Assembly: GCF_958979055.1 (NCBI RefSeq)
Contig: NC_084894.1
Coordinates: 24,397,616-24,461,615, forward strand
Source of the DNA: Alnus glutinosa
Taxonomy: Eukaryota; Streptophyta; Magnoliopsida; Fagales; Betulaceae
Direction: 5' to 3'
Length of the DNA stretch: 64,000 nucleotides
Below the pieces are notes generated by a model that was not told the DNA's origin, ran no database searches, and was given only the letters and a program-made list of their open reading frames with translations. The translations under genes were made by a program, and so were the position numbers. How positions within the stretch are numbered: position 1 is the first letter of the stretch; each line of letters begins with the position of its first letter. Positions 23,773 to 34,381 of the stretch are shown one piece after another.

Positions 23773-24137
23773 ATATTTTGTGTAATTAATTTTTATGTGT
23801 AAATATTTGCTTAGTTAACGAATATGTTATTAACTTATGATTTGTGTAATATTATTTTGTGCTGTTTTTCGGTAAAATCAATATTGCGTTATTTGTTGTC
23901 GGAAATAATAAAATTTGAAATTACGAAAAATTATTATACCAAATAATTTGAAATAACCAATACCAAAACTAAATTGAAAAAAAAAAAAATCCAAATTGAA
24001 TTTTTCATTTAATTAAATTTTTTATTTATTTATTTAATCGTATTTTTAATTTAATTTAAAAATACAATTAAATAATTAAATTAAAAATTTATTTAAATGA
24101 AAAATTCGATTTGGATTTTTTTAAAAAAAATATAACC

Positions 24138-24531
24138 AATTTGACACGTGTATTGAGATACACGTGTCAAATTTGACACGTGTATTTCAATACACGTGTC
24201 AACTTACTTTGACACGTGTATTGAGATACACGTGTCAAATTTGACACGTGTATCTCAATACACGTGTCAAATTGGTTTGACACGAATATTTTCAATACTC
24301 GTCTCAAACGGTTTGACACGTGTATTGAGATACACGTGTCAAACCAATTTGACACGCGTATTGAGATACACGTGTCAAATTTGACACGTGTATCTCAATA
24401 CACGTCTCAAATTGTGCACTTAATGTCGTTCACATTTGACACGCGTCTCACGCGTGTCAAAGTGCACGTGTCTAAATTTTGACACGTGTACAGCACTGTA
24501 CACGTGTCAAAATGCGCGTGTCAAATTACTA
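24138..24531. repeat. 3' subterminal palindrome array of the CACTA element
   Basis: Copies of TTTGACACGTGTATTGAGATACACGTGTCAAA alternate in both orientations (each unit is itself a palindrome under 40 bp), with variants GACACGCGT and TCGTCTCAAA. The 5' array uses the same GACACGTGT core with a different spacer (TTGGACACGCATATG). Probable binding sites for the accessory protein. Confidence 0.85.
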
Positions 24532-24795
24532 TAAATTTTGTAGTGGGTGGAGGAAATGGAATTGGTTTTGAAAATAGGCCTGTTTTGCTCACATGCAGTG
24601 CCAACAGCTAGGCCTAGTATGAGGCAAGTGATGCAGCTGGTGGATGGCGATGTTCATCTGCCAGAATTACCACGGGACAGTCCTTTTGGTGCATTTGCAA
24701 GTTCTGAATCATCTGATTTCATGTCATTTCCTTTTACCCTGGCTTCTGCCCCTTCCATGGGTAGCACTGATTCAATCCTGAAAAGTGGTCGATGA

Positions 24796-25330
24796 ATCGA
24801 CTGCATGTCTTATGCTAGATCATGAAGCTATGCATAGGACCAATCAAGCAGTGCGACATAGAAAGTTTATAGATCAATTGGAGGTTGGAGAGAAGAGAGA
24901 AAAAACTTGTGATAAATATGTTGCATATATCGTTTCTTTCACTAAATCTAGACTTTGAAAATGATATTAGGTACTAGTCTACTTAAGCCTTACATAGTAC
25001 AGCAAAATAAATTCAGTTGTTGCAAGCTTTATATATGGCTCGTTATTTGAGTAGTGTTTGCAGAAACTAGATTGAGTGGTTCATCAAATTTTATACTCTG
25101 TAGTAGTTTTTCGTTCTTTTTTTCTTAATTAATAGGAAGGGACTCTCTCTACACAAGCATATTTTCCAACCCCTAATTTGTTACAAGTGTGGCATACGTT
25201 GAAGATCATTGCTCAGATTCAAGCATTAGGAGACATTCTAGACTCATATCCCTATTAACGAAGTATGGATACACGTAATGCCTGTCTCTTCCTTGGTGTG
25301 TGTGTGGATCAGATTCGTGTTTAAGTGGAT
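24796..25330 (+). other. 3' flank of LecRK copy C
   Basis: The sequence after the stop codon (TCGACTGCATGTCTTATGC onward) parallels 36386-36910 after copy D: AAGCAGTGCGACATAGAAAG, TTGCAAGCTTTATA, GTTACAAGTGTGGCATA and the TGTGTGTGGAT motif. It is a duplicated 3' UTR and downstream region, with no gene. Confidence 0.7.
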
Positions 25331-25426
25331 AAAACAAAACAATGAAAGTTTAAACAACCTCGTATTATTTGATTTGTGGGCCTTTAGATCCATTAGACTA
25401 GTTGTGGCTGATTGAAGAGACATTGC

Positions 25427-25648
25427 CGGATAGAATCCTTTTAATTTTATTTTATTTTATTTTGTTCGAATTTGAGAGATTTCAAACAGGTAATTGTGAG
25501 AGACTACTCATACGACTCATTTAACCGGATAAGTAGTTGGACAACCTAACTTTTATTTGCACAAATAAATTCTATAAGTTGTCTCTCACAATCACCTATC
25601 AGAATTCTCTCAGATTCAATCAAATAATCTAAAAGAATCCTAATTCGA
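25427..25648. mobile_element. Fold-back MITE, about 220 bp
   Basis: The left arm (GGATAGAATCCTTTT, ACAGGTAATTGTGAGAGAC) and the right arm (GTCTCTCACAATCACCT, AAAAGAATCCTAATTC) are inverted repeats around a centre near 25535. Ends and target duplication are approximate. Confidence 0.6.
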
Positions 25649-25987
25649 CATCGCCTTGGTAGGATGCACGTCAAGATGGTGCGCTTAAGTGTCAATTGGC
25701 CAAGGACAATTAACGCATGTTTTGTATTCAAATTAGTTAAAAGTTAGCTGGCTTGTCAGAGGTTAGTTGGGCTTAGTTGGCCAGCTATAAAGTTGTTAGA
25801 AATTGAGAAGGCTTTATAAGCCCAATTCTGTGATGAACAAGAGAAATAATATTTTCATATCTCATATACATTTTTTTGTACATCTCATTTATAAATCTAC
25901 CTTTTGATTTATGGGACCCACATTAGGCCTCATAAATTTAATGGCAGATCTGAAATTTGGTTGTATACAGATGTACAAGAGATGTAT
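25649..25987. other. Intergenic DNA, nothing recognised
   Basis: This is unique-looking sequence with a repeated TTAGTTGG/AGTTAGCTGG motif near 25735-25790. No coding, RNA or repeat feature is supported. Confidence 0.4.
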
Positions 25988-26345
25988 CACTACCAAAAAA
26001 ACTGGATTTCTAAATGGTTTTTTTATAGACGGTTTTAGAAACTGTCTAGAAAAAAAAATTTACGGACATTTTTCTTGAAACCGTCAGAAAAAAAAATAGG
26101 GACAGTTTAATAGAACCGTCCTTAAAAACACAAACAGTTTGAATAAAATCGTCCGAATTTAGAAAATTCCAGATGGTTTTTTTAAAACCTTCCATAACCT
26201 AGTTCTAAAATTAGTAAAAATCGTGGATATATCAAGAAAGTTCAAACGTACCCTCTCTCTCTCTCTAGCTTAGGATCTCTCTCTCTCACCCGCCCAGCGG
26301 TCCTCTACCGACCCATTCTTTGGCACTCTCTCTCACTCAGACCGG

Positions 26346-26384
<39 letters not shown>

Positions 26385-26900
26385 GCTCAAGATCCGTCCG
26401 GCTCTCTCTCTTTCTCTCTCTCTAGCTTGTACTCCGTCCAGCCCCTCTCTCTATCAGATCGAGAAAATGCCGGCCCGCCCTCTCCTTCTCCGGTGACACC
26501 TAACGGGTCCCAGCTAGCCCGAGAGCCACACCCCCAACGCTCGGTGTAAAGGTTATTTTTAAATTTTTTTTGCTATTTTTTTTCTTTTAAATTTGTAATT
26601 AGGTTGGTGATTTGCATACTATGGACTTTAATTTTTGGGTATTTTATTTTTTTCCGTTTTAATTTTTATAATATTTGATTATTTGGTTGAAATATAACAC
26701 ATTTTATTTGGTTGAAACTATATATCACATATATAGTTTTGCCTTACTTAGTCATGTCATGGGTGGCTAACATCTCAGTAGCCGGTTATTATCTTTTTTT
26801 TTTTTTCTTTTTTTCTTTTTTTTTTTTCTTTTTTTCTGATTGGTTTTTGAAACTGTCCATCTACAATTGAGAAACAGTTTTGGTGATTAGTTGCTCTATG
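25988..26900 (+). mobile_element. Degenerate CACTA-like element, 5' end only
   Basis: CACTACCAAAAAAACTGG at 25988 is a CACTA-type terminus. It is followed by inverted subterminal motifs (GACGGTTTTAGAAACTGTC, GAAACCGTC, GACAGTTTAATAGAACCGTCC). CT-rich tracts (26250-26460) and AT/T-rich DNA follow in the same order as in the two clear CACTA elements. Related motifs (TTTTTGAAACTGTCCATC, GAAACAGTTTTGGTG) recur near 26845-26890, but no TAGTG end is found, so the right border is uncertain. Confidence 0.5.
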
Positions 26901-28370
26901 TTATATATTTATTAAAATAAAAAAATAACTAAAAATTCAAGGTTGTTTCTTTTAAACATTTTCTTTTCTTGCCTATATTAGTAACAAAAAAAAATTATGT
27001 ACTTGTTGGTTATAATTGGTTCATGCAGCTGGTGGGTCGTTTTCATCTTTAATTCAATTCCATTTTCAAATCCAAATACTCTTTGAATAAAAGAAGCAAA
27101 ATATATTACTGGTATTTGGAATATAATTAGAATTTCATTTCTCGAATCTTTGTATTTGTATGACCTAATCCATAAAAAGGACACCCTCCTGAACAAAACT
27201 TTGGTTTAAGAGGCGAATTTGAATTCAAAACTCAACCATCATTATAACATCAGCATGGATGATGGGTCAAAGAGTGATGGCAAAATTGATGCCTTCAAAT
27301 TTGCTTTATAATTTCATTTATTGCTATAGTAAGCCATAAATGAAAGTGAATGACAAGGGAAAAGAACTAAAGAGGAAACCCACTACAAATCAAACTGAAA
27401 GGGACTAAGGAGGATCTTTGCTAATTGCCACTGCCTAAAGGAAGATCCAAAAGTGGACTTTCTTGGATATGAGATAATGAGAGTGAGGTTACATTTTTTG
27501 TCTTTTCTGAAGCCCCACTAAATTTTTTTAAACATAATATCAGTACGTAGTTGCCTTTAGATCACAGAGTTAATACTAATAGAGTGGATATAAACTACCC
27601 CAAGCTCACTCAATCAACCCACTATGTGGAAAATAATTAGAGAGTTGGTAGCCCATCATGTGTCAAGCATATAGGATAACGAGTAATCAGCAGCTCACCA
27701 TCAAATCACATAATCACTCTCACAAGAAAACTCAATCACCAGCTCTCAAAATCTTACTTTTTATTGTCGTTACATCCATGTCAATAGAAAAAGAAATCAC
27801 ATTGCTAGTCAACACTATATTATAAATAATTATATGATATTTGATATATTCTTCTTCTACCTCTTTTACATAAATTCAAATAACTACTGATTTTTGTCCT
27901 ATAATGACGATTTGGTGGATCAAATCAGTATAAACCAACATTAAACAACAATAAACAATCATAAAATGCTACTTATCACAGATTTAGACACCTTAAAACT
28001 GTTTATATTTTAAAGTTTTTGTTCTTTTTCAACCAACTTTTTATTAACCATTGTTACTGAAATTTTTGCACAGCTATTGAACATATATGCACCAAGTATA
28101 TATATATGAAATGCTAAAAAGTTTTGGCCTATATATTTAACAATGTTAGCCATCCTAAAACCACTTAAAATGTTAAGTTTTGGTTATCGGCGTGGAGATA
28201 ATATTATTATTTTTAGTGCATTATTCAATAACTTTTTTTTTTTTTTTGTTTTTGAAGTAAAATGCAAAACTTCGATTTACCAATTCTTAATCACTCCCCT
28301 TATGAAACAAATCCTTCTTGCTTGGTGTATGGATTCTGTTTAAATTCTGTAGTAAATTATTTAATTTTCA
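26901..28370. other. Intergenic DNA, partly LTI65-like intron
   Basis: Positions 26901-27840 show nothing I can name. From about 27840 the sequence matches 41655-41985, the intron between exons 1 and 2 of the second LTI65-like copy (AATAAACAATCATAAAATGC, CCTTATGAAACAAATCCTTC). The exon upstream of that intron is missing here. Confidence 0.5.
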
Positions 28371-29359
28371 ATGTATGAAAATATCGGATCGGAGCTGGTT
28401 CCTGAAGGGTACAAGGAAAAAGAGAGGCAGCATCCAAGAGCAGTTCACGTGGTTTCCAAGAAGCATGTGTTGGCATTCAGTGTTAATCTTGGTGGTGGTG
28501 ATCAGAACGAAAAGCAGAAGCCTACAATGACTAAAACTGTGACTGCCGATCAGAAATTGTCACCATCGGATGAAAAAACCCATGCGATTGCTTCAAATTT
28601 TCAAGGCCTCACCGTTTCAGCCCCGACAGCTTCACAAACCATTTCAGGCGAGGAAGCTCCACAACCTCATGCCGGTGGCCAGCTCCACAAACTTACTCAA
28701 CCTCGACGACTCCACAAGCTTATTCTGCCCTGGCTGCTCCACATGCATAACGGAGATGCTAGTTTTGGAGAGCAAATTTGGGATAAGGGTGTTTCGGTGG
28801 AGTATTTGATTCATAAGATTGAGCTAGGGAAATATGAGAGAGCACTTTCTCAAGTGATATTGGCCGGAGACGATGAGTCCCAGAAGAACTCCTGGTGATA
28901 TGGGTGTGGTGGAGAAGGTGAAAGAGGCTGTCACTTCTTTTCTCCGGAATGAGTCATCCAAATACAGTACAACTGCAAATTTAGCTACAAACACGCAAAT
29001 TTCCGCCGATGCATGTTCGGTGGCTAAAAGCTAATCGTCACTCCTTCCGATCTCCACCAATGCTCATGAGGGTAATTTTTTTTTTTTTTGAAGAAAACTT
29101 TATTTACCACCTTTAATCTTTTATCACTTTTGCAATCATACTCATAAACTTTAAAAATTGTCAATTTAATATATTTATCTTTTAGTTTTTTTTTTTTGCA
29201 ATTTCACCTATCTGTTATGATTTTCTGTTAAATCTTGTCAAAATTCTCAAAATACCCTTATTTTATTTTTGTTTTTTTCCATTTCACATATCTCATGGGT
29301 CTTTTTCTATTGCAGTTGATGATGAAGAGAATAATGGAAGAAAAGTCCATGCCAATTGA
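28371..29359 (+). pseudogene. LTI65/RD29B-like stress protein, copy 1 (broken)
   Basis: The region matching exon 2 (28371-29071) encodes a YE...GSELVPEGYKE start, the RQHPRAVHVVSKKHVL motif and FGEQIWDKGVSVEYLIHKIE. It continues through MGVVEKVKEAVTS to a donor at 29072. These are marks of the LTI65/LTI78 (RD29) C-terminal region, a hydrophilic protein family induced by cold, drought and ABA. The splice acceptor seen in copy 2 (TTTTTAG|TG) is TTTTCAATG here. Exon 1 is absent, and an indel near 28865 shifts the frame so that reading ends at 28898. The last small exon (29316-29359) has GRKVHAN where copy 2 keeps GRILQAN. Confidence 0.75.
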
Positions 29360-29427
29360 GCGAGGAATGCAACTGTTAATAAAGAATCAAATTTCTGAAC
29401 CATGTACGAGTTTTAGGCATCAATAAT

Positions 29428-30102
29428 CACTACAAAAAACTCTAGAATTGGCCGCGTGTCTACAGTACCTGTTACTGTAGACACGCGTCCAATTAGCCAC
29501 GTGTATACAGTATACGTGGCTAGAAGTATACGCATCACAGTTGGCCGCGTGTATTTAACTGGCCGCGTGTATTTAATACACGTGGCCAATTGTTTTTATT
29601 AAATATATATTAATAAAAACAAATTTTATTAAGTTTTGTATATGGCCACGTGTATTAAATACACGTGGCTAATTGTTTTTATTAAATATATATTAATAAA
29701 AGTAAATTTTATTATGTATATATACGTATAAGATAACTGGCCGCGTGGCCTAAAGCCACGCGGCCAGAATTTGTGAAGATAGCAGTGGCGCGCGGGACTT
29801 GTCCCGCGCGCCACTGCACAGTAATTTCAAATGAAAAAAAAAAAATTCGTTAAATACATGCAGTTCACCATGTTCTCTCTCACTGTACCGCTCTCTCTCT
29901 CTCTCTCTCCTCTGTATCTCTCTGTCTCTCGCTCTCTCTGTCTCCTCTGTATCGTTCTCTCTCTCTCTCTCTATCTCTATCTCTCTCTCGCTCTCTCTCT
30001 CTCTCGCTCTCTCTCTCACGGTGTGTTCTCTCTGTACCGCTCTCTCTCTCTCTCTCTCTCCTCTGTATCGCTCTCTCTGTCTCTGTCTCTCGCTCTCTCT
30101 CT

Positions 30103-30133
<31 letters not shown>

Positions 30134-30289
30134 ACACGGTGTGTTCTCTCTCTCTCTCTCTGTATCGCTCTCTCTCTCTCTCTCACAGTGTGTTCTCTCT
30201 CTCTCTCTGTATCGCTCTCTCTCTCTCTGTATCTCTCTCTCTCTCTGTCTCTCTCTGTATCTCTCTCTCTCTCGCTCTCTCTCTCTCTG

Positions 30290-30323
<34 letters not shown>

Positions 30324-30377
30324 GCTCTCTGTATCTCTCTCTCTCCCTACTGAACTTGCTCGTACGTGTTTTCCTCT

Positions 30378-30409
<32 letters not shown>

Positions 30410-30778
30410 CCAGTTATTATATTTTTTTCCTCTAAAAGTAAAGAATTAAATTAAAAATACAATTTATTATATTTAAAAAATAATTAAATACAGATTTAAA
30501 TTAAATAAAAAATTATTTTTTATTTTTTTTTAAAAAAAAAACATATTGCCACGTGTATAATAATACACGCGGCCAACTGTTGGCCGCGCGTATTTTAATA
30601 CACGCTGCTAATTGGCCGCGCGTATTAAAATACACGCGGCCAATTGTGCAGTTAGTGTCAACCGAATCCACCGCATGTATTTACGTGGCCATTTGCACGC
30701 GGCCAACAGTTCGCCACGTGTACAATGACCGTACACGTGGCGAACTGCAAGTGGCGAAAAACAATTTTTTTTGTAGTG
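29428..30778 (+). mobile_element. Non-autonomous CACTA element, 1.35 kb
   Basis: The ends CACTACAAAAAACTCTAG and ATTTTTTTTGTAGTG are flanked by AAT duplicated at 29425-29427 and 30779-30781. It sits just downstream of the LTI65-like copy 1. Subterminal motifs are GGCCGCGTGTATT and AATACACGTGGCC in both orientations (29445-29680 and 30545-30765). The first internal hairpin (GTCTACAGTACC, GTTACTGTAGACACGCGTCC) is almost the same as in the 8.9-kb element. A GC-rich hairpin at 29786-29815 and CT tracts at 29875-30350 follow. It has no gene; the long Ser/Leu or Arg/Glu frames are CT-repeat artefacts. Confidence 0.9.
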
Positions 30779-30937
30779 AATTAAGTAGTTTGACGAGATC
30801 ATTTCTTCTGTTTGAATAAGCCATCTATGATATATAGTCGCCAATAAACAGTTTCTGCAGCTCTAAATGTTCAAAAATGTCCAATTCAATGCAACAAATG
30901 TGGGCCTGTAGTTTTACATATTAAAAAATAAAATAAA

Positions 30938-31306
30938 GGGATAATTACACTTAACCCCACTGATTTATCCATGGTGTGGTGATTTACCCCCCAATATACC
31001 AAAATTGGTATATGACCCCCCCGAACTTGCCAACGTGTGGCAAAATCAACCTTCCGTCCAATCGACCGTTCGTTTGGACGAAAAGTCGGTCACGTGCAAG
31101 TCACGTGACTTAGGGAGGGTCTCTGTCTTAAACGGTCACGTGATTTGCATGTGACCGACCTTCCGTCCAAACAAACGGTCGATTGGACGGAAGGATGATT
31201 TTGCCACGTGTTGGCAAGTTTGGGGGGGTCATGTACCAATTTTGGTACATTGGGGGGTAAATCGCCACACCGTGGATAAATCAGAAGGATTAAGTATAAT
31301 TATTCC
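30938..31306. mobile_element. Fold-back element with arms over 150 bp
   Basis: GGGATAATTACACTTAACCCC on the left pairs with GGATTAAGTATAATTATTCC on the right. Pairing continues inward through GGTGTGGTGATTTACCCCCC, CCAAAATTGGTA, TGCCAACGTGTGGCAAAATC and CCTTCCGTCCAATCGACCGT to a short centre near 31120. The flanks are both AAAATAAAATAAA, so the target duplication cannot be sized exactly. There is no coding capacity; a transcript would fold into one long hairpin. Confidence 0.8.
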
Positions 31307-31499
31307 TAAAATAAAATAAAAATCCATGGATGATCATTGAATGCACTGATTATACCAAATCAGTTAATTGTTGTTAACTTAAATTTATCTTTTTCTTATC
31401 TGTTTAAACTTTTGAGATAAGTGTTGATTTAAATGAAATAAGTGTTGTCAGTACACTTGTAAAGTTTGTGTTTCATATTGGCAAAGCATAAAGATTAAT

Positions 31500-31677
31500 G
31501 AGTAATATTTTTTGTACAACTCTTACACAATTTTTGTACAACTCTAACAACTTTTTTTAGGATCAACCATTGAATATTTAGGGTTTACATGCAGGAAAAC
31601 AAATCCAATAATAAATTATAAAAAAAGTAGTTAGAATTGTGCAAAAGTTGTGTAAGAATTGTATAATAAACATTACT
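31500..31677. mobile_element. MITE, 178 bp, with 9-11 bp target duplication
   Basis: The ends GAGTAATATTTTTTGTACAA and TTGTATAATAAACATTACTT are inverted repeats. TAAAGATTAAT occurs on both sides (31489-31499, 31678-31688), and the homologous flank near 44585 has no insert. The duplication size fits Mutator-type transposition. Confidence 0.75.
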
Positions 31678-32050
31678 TAAAGATTAATAGTAGTTAATAT
31701 ATCTTGGTGGACCCAAGTTCATTAGCTTAGGCTTTTAGGCTAGAAGTTGTGTCTCAAAACTTCAATACACCTAAAGAGAAAACATATTTGTTGGTTGAAT
31801 TTGTTAAGAGTATGTCCCACATTAAAAAATAAATAAAGAAAATGAAAAGTCAATGGACTTGAGTGATTTCCAAATATGTATATGTTTACTCTTGCGATTC
31901 TCTCCCTAATAATTCCCTCCTTTTATTTTCTTTTTAAAAAAATTCCCTCCTCTACACGTAACAACAACATCAAATTGACAAGACCTTTCTAATAAGACAT
32001 GATCCCATCCATCCCAAGTACATCAAAAATAATGGTATCATTATATTACG

Positions 32051-32171
32051 AGTAATAATGCTTATTGTATACAAAGTGTACACAATTCCTTAGTATTTAT
32101 TGATTAATTTTATTTTATTTTTTTAAAAAAAAAAATTGCTTGACACAATTTGTGTACGACAAGCATTATTC
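32051..32171. mobile_element. MITE-like inverted repeat, about 120 bp
   Basis: AGTAATAATGCTTATTGTATACAAA on the left and ACGACAAGCATTATTCT on the right are inverted. The homologous site near 3665 lacks the insert. Its end motif resembles that of the 31500 element. Confidence 0.55.
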
Positions 32172-32289
32172 TTATAATATTAATTGGTCAATCGGTATAG
32201 GAATCTGACAAATTTAATAATTTTTCTTAAAAAAGTTGCAGGGTATTAGTCCATGAAAATAAATTTGGCAATATTAATTACTACTTCTA

Positions 32290-33614
32290 GAAATTCTACC
32301 TCATATGGCCTATTAGATGAAATTAAAATTGACAATTTTTAATATGATTTGCGAACACGACACGGATTTAATATAAAATTAAATGATTTTGATTAAAGAG
32401 TCAGACCCCTTTAGTTAAATAAGTCGGGTTATAATTGACCTATATAGTCTTATTCATATGTTTCGATATGACCTAAATTCGACACAAAATATGACTCACG
32501 AATTCGATATGAACCCAATACAAAATTAGAGAGTTAAGGGTGAAGAGATTTACTCGTTTAATTAAATGGGTCGTGTTTTAGTTGACTTATATAATCTTAT
32601 ACCCATATCTCAAAACAAACTGAACCCAACGTGTGAACACGAGTCACCGCCCCTAAATGAAGCAAATCAGCTCGTACAAGCTTGGGTACAAGAACATTAA
32701 TTCACTGCAGGCCAACCTGCACATGATGAATAATAAAAGCTCTGTATACTCGAATAAAACCAAAGGATAAAAAAAAAAAAAAAAAAAAAATGGCATACGA
32801 TGGATATTTGTGGGCATTTTAATTTTAGTTATAATTGAAGAAGCAAATGAATGAGCGAACCAAAAAGAAAAGAATTGGCACAGGATCAAATATTGGTGTT
32901 AGCCTATACTTCTAATACCATGTAAGAATTTATTAGCTAGGAAGAAGAGAGAACAAGAAAGAGAAACATATAGAATTAAGGTGATTCGGCCTATGGCTTA
33001 CGTTCATACGTCAAAGCCTTTTTTTTGCTACATCTTTTATTTTTATTTTATTATATATAAGACTCTATTTATAGAGAAAATAGTCTAAACGTTTATAAGT
33101 CTCTCTTCTACTTCTACACTAACAACAATAAATTTAATTTATCTTCAGAAAACTCTTACCTTCTTAGTGCTTGTAACTCTTGTCCCACTAATTACAAACA
33201 CACCCTGAGATTTTGGGCAAAATCAAAGCACATGAAGGTCGAATTTTTTCTGAAACTAGCGTCGAAAAATTATGTACAAGGACTGGCCCTTTCTTCAAAT
33301 TTTGAATCAAACATGACTTTTGTAAACCTTCTACTAATACCGAAACCCCACATGTATGTACACTTTCAACTAATTTCCGAGGTTGACAACTGACAAGTAA
33401 CTGCTACCGAAGCCCTTGTCTGCAAACTCTGAATTAAAGATGACCTGTAAACCCGAAAAGAATCGGTTAAGATGACTTGTTCAAATATCTTGTTTGACAA
33501 ACACTTTTTTTTTTTTTTTTTTCTCTTTTTTTATTAAAAAAAAAGTAACCATATAATACTTACAAAAGAGACGGTAAAATGAACGTGATAAATGAGTTTA
33601 AATAGTAACATCAC

Positions 33615-33680
<66 letters not shown>

Positions 33681-34381
33681 CTGCCTATAAAAATTAAGTT
33701 GGGATAAGTAGTTGATAAGAAAATTGTTTATAGTTAGAGTTAATAATTTTTTACATGACTTGCAAAATCAACACGAATTTAACATGAAATTAGAAGGTTA
33801 CGGTTAATGAGTTAAATTAAATTTAACTTATATAATCTTATATTTATATCTTGACATGATTATAACCTGATACGAGAACACGCATTAACACCCTACTCAA
33901 AGGAGGCTATAGAATGAAAAAAAAAATGTTCATTGAAAACACATTGAAAATATTTATTTCAAATGGTGGTAAGATTGCCGAGTACGAAGGAAATTAAGAT
34001 TGGGACAATTTTCTTTCCTTGCGGTAACAAGAAGGCATTGGAAGAATCATTTTTCTATTGCCCTACGAAAACAAAACAATAAATGATGAGTAATGACATC
34101 TGATCCATCTAAAGGAAGAGGTTAAAAAGTCGTTTACCTAATTACAAATTTTAGTCGGTCTTCTCATCTCTTTGGAGGGAAAGTGGTTGGTTCCCTTTGA
34201 CTGTGTCCTCTGGGAATTAGATGCTCACATTTTCTGAAACCTCTCTATGTCTACAAAAAAAGATCTTCCACTATATATGCTCGTGTTTTTCGTTTCAATC
34301 TGTTTTGATCTTCTCCCCACCACATTTAACATGAAAAAACGCCTTCGTTTACAAAAAGCAGGCTTTTTTCCTCTCTACCCA
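32290..34381. other. 5' flank of LecRK copy D
   Basis: Degenerate CGACACG/TTAATTAAA repeats occupy 32290-32640 and 33710-33900. The segment 32650-32745 matches the other units. A Copia-like LTR remnant lies at about 32900-33330. A (TA)n tract is at 33619-33679. The promoter-proximal part shared with A, B and C is 33915-34381 (GCCGAGTACGAAGG, GGAGGGAAAGTGGTTGGTTCC, AAAAGCAGGCTTTTTTCC). ACTATATATGC near 34271 is a possible TATA box about 110 bp before the start codon. Unlike copy C, this flank has none of the three small insertions next to the gene. Confidence 0.55.
32900..33330 (-). mobile_element. Copia-type LTR remnant
   Basis: Read on the minus strand, the stretch ends CTAATAAATTCTTACATGGTATTAGAAG. 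This resembles a Copia LTR end followed by a primer-binding site (TGGTATCAGAG-like). A TATA-type motif CTATAAATAGAG lies about 150 bp before that end. The other units lack this block. No target duplication or other end is clear. Confidence 0.4.

Noticed and set aside
24167..24482. Repeat-coded open frames
   Set aside because: Same explanation as the 5' array: translations of the 3' subterminal repeats.
26978..27196. 72-codon minus-strand frame, suspected organelle-derived insertion
   Set aside because: I could not match it to a specific plastid or mitochondrial gene, and the surrounding sequence gave no support.
29750..30454. Long open frames on both strands rich in Ser/Leu or Arg/Glu
   Set aside because: They follow the CT/GA tract of the 1.35-kb CACTA element and exist in several frames at once.
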